From positions 496,001 to 560,000 of the forward strand of contig NZ_CYTW01000002.1 in NCBI RefSeq assembly GCF_001458215.1: a stretch of 64,000 nt of DNA, in the 5' to 3' direction. Below the pieces are notes generated by a model. That model searched no databases and was not told the origin of the DNA. It saw only the letters and a program-made list of their open reading frames with translations. A program made the translations under genes and the position numbers. Below, in pieces: positions 41,895 to 49,070 of the stretch. This DNA is from Shimia thalassica (lineage in GTDB: Bacteria; Pseudomonadota; Alphaproteobacteria; Rhodobacterales; Rhodobacteraceae). How positions within the stretch are numbered: the stretch's first letter is position 1; each line of letters begins with the position of its first letter.

Positions 41895-43721
41895 TTAGCT
41901 CAGCATACCGCGTCCGTGGCCGATTGCAGACTGTAGGGATTTCACGACTACAAAGGCATCGCGCAGATGGCTGCGTTCGAAATCGGACAATTCGGCGGGT
42001 AGCAAATAGTTGTCGGGCTTGTTGCCCGCTTTGACCTGTGCAGCCTGATGCAACAGGCGGGTTTCGGCGATCAGGTCATAGGCGTCCAGCAAATCGGCCG
42101 CACCTGCTTTGCTGATGATGCCGCTGTGCAGCGCCTCTTCCAGACGGGCGCGCGTGTTGATCGCGGTCAGACGGCCTTGCAAGGCGTAGATGCGGCCAAG
42201 GTCGACGATGGGCACAACACCGTTATGCTTCATATCGAGCTGGTTCTTGTGCTCGCCGGACCGGATGGTCGCAAATCCGCGCAGCAAGCCAAGTGGCGGC
42301 TGATGTTTGAGCGAATTGGACACCATGTGGGCCACAAAGATCGAGTTTTCACTGGCTGCCTTTAATGTTGTTTCCTGAAGGTCAGCGAACAAATCGGAGT
42401 GTCCACCAATCGGGCGCAGGTCGAACATCACACTGGCCAGCATTTGCGCTTCTGGGACGGGTTTGCGAATCCAGCCGCTAAAATACTCTTTCCAGACTTT
42501 GACTGGCTGGCACCAGCGCGTCGCGGTTGCCATCATGTCTCCGGGGCAATAGAAATATCCGCAGACATCCAGACCATCACTGACAAATTTGGCAAGGTCC
42601 GCGAAATAGCCGGTCTGCTGTTCGTCGGTTACGGCATCATCAAGGATAAGACAGTTGTCCTGATCGCTGACGCCGGTTTGTTCCTGACGTCCTTGCGATC
42701 CACAGGCCAGCCAGAGATAGGGCACAGGGGCAGGGCCGAGTTTTTCTTCGGCGAGGGTCAGCAAGCGACGAGTTGCTGTGTCGGCGATGTCGGTAATCAA
42801 ACGGGTGACCACCTCGTGGCGGTTTCCGCCGGCCACAAGCTGCACAAGCAACTGCGGAATGCGGGCCGTGACTTCTGCCATTTCCTCGGCGGTACGGGCA
42901 TGGGCGATCTCACTGACCAACTCGGCCGAACTGACAGCCTGAAAACGGGTCAGATCGGTCTGGGTCACGATCCCGACAAGCTTGCCGGACTCGACAATCG
43001 GGATATGCCCGACTTTGCGCTCCATCATCGCGTGCAACACATCGGACCCGATTGCCGACGGGGCAAGCGTGATCGGGTTGCGTGTCATGACGTCATCTAC
43101 TGAGGTCGTCACCGGCAAGGCCTCGGCCAGAACCTTGCCCGACAAATCGCGCGTGGTCAGAATGCCGGACAGGCTGTCGCCATCCGTGATGCAGAGCGAT
43201 GAAATCCCTTTTTCGCGCATGATACGCGCGGCGTCCTGCACGGTGGCATCGGCGGCGCAGGTCATCGGGTTGTGCGCCATCAGGGTTTCAACGCGGCTGG
43301 TGGCAAGATTGCTTTCACGGGGTTTCTCGATCCGTGTGCGATCAAAGAATTTGCGGGCGGCCTCGTGGTCTTCGATCATCTTGTAAAAGGGGATAGGGGG
43401 CAGCACCAACAGTACAGAATGCTCGCCCGCGCGTGCGCTGGTCACGGCGATACCGTCCCGCAACAATCCGCGTTCACCAAAAGAATTACGTAGGCTCAAA
43501 TGCGAGACAACAACATCGTTCTCGTCACGCACTTCGATCTTACCTTCATAGATCAGAAACAGTCCCGGAAGCTTTTCACCAACATCATAAACCGAAAAAT
43601 CCTTCTCGACTTCCCATGCTTCGAACAGCGGCGCGATCTCGGCGATCACCTCGGGTTTCAAGGCATCATAGGGATGGACGGATTTCAAAAAACGGATGAT
43701 TTGCTCTTGGCTCAGGGGCAT
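41895..43721 (-). CDS. cNMP-binding/CBS/DUF294 nucleotidyltransferase-like signalling protein
   Basis: The product has 608 residues. A cyclic-nucleotide-binding domain (about 15-125, FLIYEGKIEVRDENDVVV, FGERGLL), a CBS pair (145-265, ISSLCITDGDSLSGILTTRDL and VGHIPIVESGKLVGIVTQTDL), a DUF294 nucleotidyltransferase domain (from about 335, WLACGSQGRQEQTGVSDQDN, with GS at 341-342 and Asp353/Asp355), and a helical DUF294_C domain. The PII-uridylyltransferase-like site appears intact. I chose the ATG at 43721 (AAGG 9 bases upstream); a TTG at 43730 is the alternative. It probably integrates adenylate or cAMP signals to control acetate uptake. Confidence 0.88.
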   Translation of the reverse strand: MPLSQEQIIRFLKSVHPYDALKPEVIAEIAPLFEAWEVEKDFSVYDVGEKLPGLFLIYEGKIEVRDENDVVVSHLSLRNSFGERGLLRDGIAVTSARAGEHSVLLVLPPIPFYKMIEDHEAARKFFDRTRIEKPRESNLATSRVETLMAHNPMTCAADATVQDAARIMREKGISSLCITDGDSLSGILTTRDLSGKVLAEALPVTTSVDDVMTRNPITLAPSAIGSDVLHAMMERKVGHIPIVESGKLVGIVTQTDLTRFQAVSSAELVSEIAHARTAEEMAEVTARIPQLLVQLVAGGNRHEVVTRLITDIADTATRRLLTLAEEKLGPAPVPYLWLACGSQGRQEQTGVSDQDNCLILDDAVTDEQQTGYFADLAKFVSDGLDVCGYFYCPGDMMATATRWCQPVKVWKEYFSGWIRKPVPEAQMLASVMFDLRPIGGHSDLFADLQETTLKAASENSIFVAHMVSNSLKHQPPLGLLRGFATIRSGEHKNQLDMKHNGVVPIVDLGRIYALQGRLTAINTRARLEEALHSGIISKAGAADLLDAYDLIAETRLLHQAAQVKAGNKPDNYLLPAELSDFERSHLRDAFVVVKSLQSAIGHGRGMLS

Positions 43722-43740
43722 TGGAATCAACCTTGAAAGG

Positions 43741-43778
43741 AAAAGAAAAAGTCCTGTCCGATATGCACCGGACAGGAC
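43741..43778 (-). terminator. Strong intrinsic terminator/attenuator between actP-like gene and DUF294 gene
   Basis: On the minus strand GTCCTGTCCG pairs perfectly with CGGACAGGAC around an 8-base loop, followed by TTTTTCTTTT. It ends only about 20 bases before the DUF294 start codon, so it controls or blocks read-through from the symporter operon. Confidence 0.88.
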
Positions 43779-43791
43779 CAGAATTAAATAG

Positions 43792-43823
43792 GACGGGCCG
43801 TCGCGGGGGAGGGCCCGCCCGTC
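43792..43823 (-). terminator. GC-rich hairpin directly after the symporter stop
   Basis: GACGGGC (43792-43798) pairs with GCCCGTC (43817-43823). It has no T-run and may act as a 3' stabilising stem in front of the terminator at 43741-43778. Confidence 0.5.
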
Positions 43824-43829
43824 ATATTT

Positions 43830-45617
43830 TTAGTGACCTTCGACAGCCGCGCCAGCACCTTTCGGGATGCGGACGTTTTCAACCAGATCGTCGATCTCTT
43901 GTGGGATCGGATCGGTAGATTTCGACACAATAAAGGCAACCGCAAAGTTGATCATCGCGCCAACTGCACCGAACGAAGTCGACTTGATGGTGCCCAGCAG
44001 AGGATCAGCATCCGTGAACGAGTTGGTACCCGGGATGAAGAGCCAGCCTTTGTGCAGGAAGATGTAGACCAGAGTCACGATCAGACCTGCCAGCATACCA
44101 GCAACCGCACCTTTGTTGTTCACCTTGGTGAAGATACCCATCATTAGAGCCGGGAAGATCGACGCAGCAGCCAGACCGAATGCCAGAGCAACGGTTTGAG
44201 CAGCGAAGCCCGGAGGGTTCAGACCAAGGTAGGTCGCAACCGCGATCGCAACAGCCATCGAGACACGTGCCGACATCAGTTCGCCTTTTTCCGAGATGGT
44301 CGGGACCAAGGCGCCTTTGATAAGGTCGTGCGATACCGCCGACGAGATCGCCAGAAGCAGACCAGCAGCAGTCGACAGAGCAGCAGCCAGACCACCAGCA
44401 GCGACCAGAGCGATCACCCAGCTAGGCAGGTTTGCGATTTCAGGGTTAGCCAGAACCAGGATGTCGCGGTTGAACTTGGTCAGTTCGTTTTCGCTACCCC
44501 AGCCAGCGGCTTCCATTTCGGCAACTTTGTCAGCGTTCTTGTCGTTGAAGTACGCAATTTTACCGTCGCCGTTCTTGTCTTCCCAGTTCAAGAGACCGGT
44601 TTTCTGCCATGTGGCCATCCAGTCATACTTGTCTTCGGCTTCCATCATCTGGACCGAAACAGGGTCGCCCGACGTGCCATTTGGCCACATCAGTTCCGAG
44701 ATGTTCAGACGCGCCATGGCACCAACAGCAGGAGCAGTCAGATACAGCAGAGCGATGAACACCAGCGTCCAACCTGCCGACCAGCGTGCGTCAGCAACGG
44801 TAGGTACTGTGAAGAAGCGCATGATGACGTGGGGCAAACCCGCAGTACCGATCATGAGCGACAAGGTGAACAGAACCATGTTAAGAGTATCGCTGTGGTG
44901 TGCGGTGTACTCTTTGAAGCCCAGTTCGGTTACGATCATGTCCAGTTTCGACAGGAGCGCTTCACCCGAAGCTGCGTGCTCGCCGAACAGGCCCAGAGCC
45001 GGGATCGGGTTGCCAGTCAGCTGCAGCGAGATGAAGATTGCCGGAATGGTGTAGGCAATGATCAAAACGCAGTACTGAGCAACCTGAGTGTATGTCACAC
45101 CCTTCATGCCGCCGAAAACAGCGTAGGCGAAAACCACACATGCACCGATCAGCAGACCGGTTGTGTTGTCAACTTCCAGAAAGCGGCCAAACGCAACGCC
45201 AACACCTGTCATCTGGCCGATCACGTATGTGGTCGAAGCCACGATCAGACAAATAACGGCCACCAAACGTGCGGTGGGCGAGTAGAAACGGTCGCCGATG
45301 AATTCCGAAACGGTGAACTTGCCGAACTTACGCAGGTAAGGCGCAAGCATCAGGGCGAGCAGAACATAGCCGCCGGTCCAACCCATCAGGAAGGTCGAGT
45401 TATCATAGCCGGTGAAAGCGATCAGGCCGGCCATCGAGATGAACGACGCTGCTGACATCCAGTCAGCACCGGTTGCCATACCGTTGACGACAGGGTGAAC
45501 ACCCTGGCCAGCAGCATAGAATTCCGAAGTCGAGCCCGCGCGGGCCCATATTGCAATACCGATGTAGAGCGCAAAGCTCGCACCGATAAAGATCCAGTTG
45601 AGTACAAACTGATCCAT
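43830..45617 (-). CDS. Sodium:solute symporter, acetate permease-like (VC_2705 subfamily)
   Basis: A 595-residue SSS-family transporter with about thirteen transmembrane helices. Motifs include EFYAAGQGVHPVVNGMATGADWMSAASF (Na+ site, helix 1-2), VSEFIGDRFYS and GGLAAALSTAAGLLLAISSAVSHDL. The neighbouring DUF4212 small subunit and acs mark it as the monocarboxylate/acetate importer of the VC_2705 type. A hydrophilic insertion around residues 330-385 holds an EF-hand-like loop, DKNGDGKIAYFN (347-358). It is 17 bases after the small subunit. Confidence 0.9.
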   Translation of the reverse strand: MDQFVLNWIFIGASFALYIGIAIWARAGSTSEFYAAGQGVHPVVNGMATGADWMSAASFISMAGLIAFTGYDNSTFLMGWTGGYVLLALMLAPYLRKFGKFTVSEFIGDRFYSPTARLVAVICLIVASTTYVIGQMTGVGVAFGRFLEVDNTTGLLIGACVVFAYAVFGGMKGVTYTQVAQYCVLIIAYTIPAIFISLQLTGNPIPALGLFGEHAASGEALLSKLDMIVTELGFKEYTAHHSDTLNMVLFTLSLMIGTAGLPHVIMRFFTVPTVADARWSAGWTLVFIALLYLTAPAVGAMARLNISELMWPNGTSGDPVSVQMMEAEDKYDWMATWQKTGLLNWEDKNGDGKIAYFNDKNADKVAEMEAAGWGSENELTKFNRDILVLANPEIANLPSWVIALVAAGGLAAALSTAAGLLLAISSAVSHDLIKGALVPTISEKGELMSARVSMAVAIAVATYLGLNPPGFAAQTVALAFGLAAASIFPALMMGIFTKVNNKGAVAGMLAGLIVTLVYIFLHKGWLFIPGTNSFTDADPLLGTIKSTSFGAVGAMINFAVAFIVSKSTDPIPQEIDDLVENVRIPKGAGAAVEGH

Positions 45618-45634
45618 CTGTCCCTAAATCCCTT

Positions 45635-45892
45635 TTATTCTTCTACGCCGTGTTCAGCGTCGAGTTTGTTCATCCGCCAAGCGTAGAAAAAGATCAGCGC
45701 CAAGAAGACCAGGATGGAACCTTGCTGGGCAAACCAGAAGCCCAGATCGGATCCGCCGACGGCAATGCCGCTCAGCATTGGACGCAGCAGAATGCCGAAC
45801 CCGAAAGAAACCAGCGCCCAAATAACGAGGCTGATTTTGATGATACGCATGTTGGCTGCCCAATATGCGTTATTGGATGAGTTGTCGGCCAT
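45635..45892 (-). CDS. DUF4212 sodium/solute symporter small subunit
   Basis: An 85-residue membrane protein with two transmembrane helices (about 17-39 and 50-71) and the family features YWAANMRIIKISLVIWALVSFGFGILL and GFWFAQQGSILVFLALIFFYAWRMNKLD. This small subunit accompanies VC_2705-type symporters. CAGAGGGAGGAGCC lies upstream of the ATG, identical to the leader of acs. The 78-base gap to adk holds an AAAGGGAT/ATCCCTTT hairpin (45925-45959). Confidence 0.92.
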   Translation of the reverse strand: MADNSSNNAYWAANMRIIKISLVIWALVSFGFGILLRPMLSGIAVGGSDLGFWFAQQGSILVFLALIFFYAWRMNKLDAEHGVEE

Positions 45893-45970
45893 GATGGCTC
45901 CTCCCTCTGTTCCGTTTCCTCCGCAAAGGGATCGGCCCGGCCTGAACCGGAATCCCTTTACACCTTCCCT

Positions 45971-46654
45971 TTACGCGGTCGCCTTTTCGACAATCGCGCT
46001 CAGATTTCCCGCGATCGCATTGATGTCGCCCATGGCGTCAATGCGTTCGAGGCTGCTCTTGCCGTCGTAATAGGCAATAAGCGGTGCCGTCTGCGCGTGG
46101 TAAGCCTCAAGTCTACTTGCCACGGTTTCGGCGTTATCGTCGGCGCGGCGTTTCATCTCCGTGCCTCCGCATTTGTCGCAGGTGCCAGCAACGGCAGGCT
46201 GCTTGAATTCGTCGTGATACCCTTCGCCACAACCGCCACATGTGTAGCGACCGGAAATACGGGTCACCATGGCGGCATCTTCCACATCAAGGCTGATGGC
46301 GGCGTTGATCTTCTGGCTGCTTTCGGCAAGCAGAACATCCAGCGCTTCTGCCTGAACCGTGGTGCGCGGGAAGCCGTCAAGGATAACCCCCTTGGCGCAA
46401 TCGTCGTCTTTCAGACGGTCGCGCAGGATGTTGATGACGATCTCGTCGCTGACCAGATCTCCGGCTTCCATCACGGCTTTGGCCGCAAGACCAGCCTCGG
46501 TGCCTGCAGCAACAGCTGCACGCAGCAAGTCTCCGGTCGACAGTTGGACGAGGCCAAATTTGTCTTCCAGCATGCGGGCTTGGGTTCCTTTCCCGGCCCC
46601 GGGGGGGCCGAGAAGGATGAGAACAGGGGCGGTGGCTTTTGCAGTATCCAGCAT
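45971..46654 (-). CDS. adk: Adenylate kinase with zinc-type LID
   Basis: A 227-residue enzyme catalysing AMP + ATP = 2 ADP. The P-loop is GPPGAGKGT (16-24), the AMP site LSTGDLLR and LDGFPRT, and the LID carries four cysteines (C139-x2-C142 and C159-x2-C162) for a metal. Most Gram-negative enzymes lack this zinc site, though some alphaproteobacteria have it. It lies 7 bases after acs. Acetyl-CoA synthetase produces AMP, so this kinase is well placed to recycle it. It may be a second adk in addition to one in the ribosomal protein operon; this cannot be seen here. Confidence 0.94.
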   Translation of the reverse strand: MLDTAKATAPVLILLGPPGAGKGTQARMLEDKFGLVQLSTGDLLRAAVAAGTEAGLAAKAVMEAGDLVSDEIVINILRDRLKDDDCAKGVILDGFPRTTVQAEALDVLLAESSQKINAAISLDVEDAAMVTRISGRYTCGGCGEGYHDEFKQPAVAGTCDKCGGTEMKRRADDNAETVASRLEAYHAQTAPLIAYYDGKSSLERIDAMGDINAIAGNLSAIVEKATA

Positions 46655-46661
46655 CAGTCCG

Positions 46662-48626
46662 TTACCCTTTGTTCATTCTGTTTTCGATGAGGTCATCGAC
46701 GACTGCGGGTTCTGCGAGTGTTGATGTGTCACCGAGGGCGCCGAAGTCGTTTTCTGCGATTTTGCGCAGGATGCGGCGCATGATTTTGCCCGAGCGTGTT
46801 TTCGGCAGGCCGGGGGCCCACTGGATCAGGTCAGGCGATGCGATCGGACCGATTTCGGTGCGAACCCATGTGCGCAGTTCCTTGTAGAGCTCGTCTGTGG
46901 GCTCGACGCCGTTCATCAGGGTGACATAGCAGTAGATGCCCTGGCCCTTGATGTCGTGGGGATAGCCAACCACGGCGGCTTCGGCGACGGCAGCATGGGC
47001 CACCAGTGCGCTTTCGACCTCGGCTGTGCCCATACGGTGACCGGAGACGTTGATCACGTCATCGACGCGGCCCGTGATCCAGAAGTCGCCATCTTCGTCG
47101 CGACGGCAGCCGTCACCGGCAAAGTAGTAGCCTTTGTAATCCGAGAAGTAGGTTTTCTCGAACCGCCCGTGATCGCCCCAGACGGTGCGCATCTGGCTGG
47201 GCCAGCTGTCTGCGATACACAGAACGCCTTCGGTGGGATAGGTGTCGATTTCTTCGCCGGAATGCGGGTCCAGAACAACGGCCTTGACGCCAAAGAAGGG
47301 CTTCATGGCCGAGCCGGGCTTGGTCGCGTGGGCGCCGGGCAGGGGGGTCATCATGTGACCACCGGTCTCGGTCTGCCACCAGGTGTCAACGATCGGGCAG
47401 CGTCCGCCACCCACAACATCATTGTACCAGTTCCAGGCTTCGGGGTTGATCGGCTCGCCCACGGTGCCCAGCACGCGCAGATCGGAGAGATCACATTTCT
47501 CGACATACTCGTTGCCCTGACCCATCAGCGCGCGCAGCGCGGTGGGGGCGGTGTAGAACTGGTTCACCTTGTGCTTTTCGCACACCTGCCAGAACCGCGA
47601 GGCATCCGGATAGGTCGGCGTGCCTTCGAACATCAGCGTGGTGGCGCCATTGGCCAGCGGGCCATAGACGATATAGCTGTGACCGGTGACCCAGCCCACG
47701 TCAGCGGTACACCAGTAGATGTCGCCTTCGTGGTAATCAAAGGTGTATTCCTGCGTCATCGCGGCATAGACCAGATACCCGCCCGAGCAATGCACAACGC
47801 CTTTGGGCTGACCGGTCGAACCGGAGGTGTACAGAATGAACAGCGGATCTTCGGCGTTCATTTCCGCCGGCTTGGAATAATCATCCGCTTCCATCGCCAG
47901 TTCGTTGTAATCGTAATCGCGGTCCTGAACCCATGTGGTCTGGCCACCGGTGCGCTTGACCACCAGACATTTGACACTGTCTTTGGTGTGCAGCAGCGCG
48001 GCATCGGCGTTGGATTTCAGCGGGGTGTTGCGGCCGCCACGGGGCGCATAGTCGGCCGTGATGACAACCTTGGCGTCACATCCGTTGATACGGGCCGCCA
48101 GCGCGTCAGGCGAGAAGCCGGCAAACACGATCGAGTGGATCGCACCGATGCGGGCACAGGCCAGCATGGCATAGGCGGCTTCGGGGATCATCGGCAGGTA
48201 GATGACAACGCGGTCACCTTTGCGCACACCGAGATCTTCGAGAATGTTGGCCATCTTGCAGACCGAGCGGTGCAGATCTTTATAGGTGATGTGCAGGGCT
48301 TTGTCTTCGGGGCTGTCTGGCTCCCAGATGATCGCGGTCTGGTCACCGCGGGTCTCGAGGTGACGGTCAATACAGTTGGCCGCAACGTTCAGCGTGCCAT
48401 CTTCAAACCATTTGATGTCAACCTTGCCCGGCTCGAAAGACGTGCTCTTGACCTTGGTAAACGGCTTGATCCAGTCAATGCGCTTGCCGTGCTCGCCCCA
48501 GAACCCATCCGGATCCGCGATCGACGCAGCATACATCTCATCATATTTCGCAGCACTAATATGCGCGCGCGACACCATCTCGGCACTAGGGGCATACGTG
48601 GGGTTTGATGTTGTTTCAGACGACAT
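46662..48626 (-). CDS. acs: Acetyl-CoA synthetase (AMP-forming)
   Basis: A 654-residue enzyme activating acetate via acetyl-AMP. The adenylation motif is [16 protein letters not shown] (about residue 265), the acetate pocket and nucleotide motifs are [12 protein letters not shown] and [24 protein letters not shown], and the C-terminal [15 protein letters not shown] includes the lysine that protein acetylases modify to switch the enzyme off. The ATG at 48626 is preceded by GGGAGGAGCCTCA. It leads the acs-adk-DUF4212-symporter series. Confidence 0.96.
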   Translation of the reverse strand: MSSETTSNPTYAPSAEMVSRAHISAAKYDEMYAASIADPDGFWGEHGKRIDWIKPFTKVKSTSFEPGKVDIKWFEDGTLNVAANCIDRHLETRGDQTAIIWEPDSPEDKALHITYKDLHRSVCKMANILEDLGVRKGDRVVIYLPMIPEAAYAMLACARIGAIHSIVFAGFSPDALAARINGCDAKVVITADYAPRGGRNTPLKSNADAALLHTKDSVKCLVVKRTGGQTTWVQDRDYDYNELAMEADDYSKPAEMNAEDPLFILYTSGSTGQPKGVVHCSGGYLVYAAMTQEYTFDYHEGDIYWCTADVGWVTGHSYIVYGPLANGATTLMFEGTPTYPDASRFWQVCEKHKVNQFYTAPTALRALMGQGNEYVEKCDLSDLRVLGTVGEPINPEAWNWYNDVVGGGRCPIVDTWWQTETGGHMMTPLPGAHATKPGSAMKPFFGVKAVVLDPHSGEEIDTYPTEGVLCIADSWPSQMRTVWGDHGRFEKTYFSDYKGYYFAGDGCRRDEDGDFWITGRVDDVINVSGHRMGTAEVESALVAHAAVAEAAVVGYPHDIKGQGIYCYVTLMNGVEPTDELYKELRTWVRTEIGPIASPDLIQWAPGLPKTRSGKIMRRILRKIAENDFGALGDTSTLAEPAVVDDLIENRMNKG

Positions 48627-49017
48627 TGAGGCTCCTCCCTCTGAAAATTACAAAATGGTCGGCCACATTAAGGTGACGGAACAATGAAATATCCATCGTT
48701 GTTGAGATCATAGTTGAGACTGAAAATTTTGAAATAAGCTGCCGAAAGGTAAGGAAATTTTTGTAAAGACCTTTCCATACACCTGCGTAGGATTGTAAAG
48801 AAAATGCAGAAACTTGTAAAAATCCTAAGAAAAGCAATTGATTGAGAGTCAAACTCGATGGCCATAGGCGGGAATTTGCCGGTGTGTGGTGTAAAGACTC
48901 GGGCGGATACCCAGAATTACGGAGGTGTGACAAATCGTTGCTTCGAAATTCTGCAACTGAAAAACTTTGCCATCCGGTGACGTAAAGACAGATGAACGAA
49001 TCTTAATATGTAACGAC
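48627..49017. other. acs upstream region with repeated GTAAAGA heptamers
   Basis: There is no gene in this A/T-rich leader. GTAAAGA occurs at 48763, 48795, 48891 and 48982, and the near copy GTAAAAA at 48816. An inverted repeat GAAAGGT (48744-48750) and ACCTTTC (48769-48775) lies about 125 bases before acs. These are candidate regulator sites for acs. Confidence 0.45.
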
Positions 49018-49044
49018 AAAGGCCCCCGACATTCGGAGGCCTTT
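49018..49044 (-). terminator. Terminator of the RTX gene
   Basis: AAAGGCCCCCGA (49018-49029) and TCGGAGGCCTTT (49033-49044) form a 12-bp stem with one mismatch and a 3-base loop, followed on the minus strand by GTCGTT. It lies 26 bases after the RTX stop. Confidence 0.75.
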
Positions 49045-49070
49045 GAAAGGGTCATGGAGATTTGTGTGTC

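Noticed and set aside
44196-45455. 419-codon open frame opposite the acetate symporter
   Set aside because: Composition (very high Arg, Gln, His and Asp) is typical of an antisense frame, and the symporter motifs on the other strand are clear.
46956-48608. 550-codon open frame on the plus strand opposite acs
   Set aside because: It is the antisense shadow of a highly conserved gene with GC-rich third positions. It has no ribosome-binding site or recognisable protein sequence.
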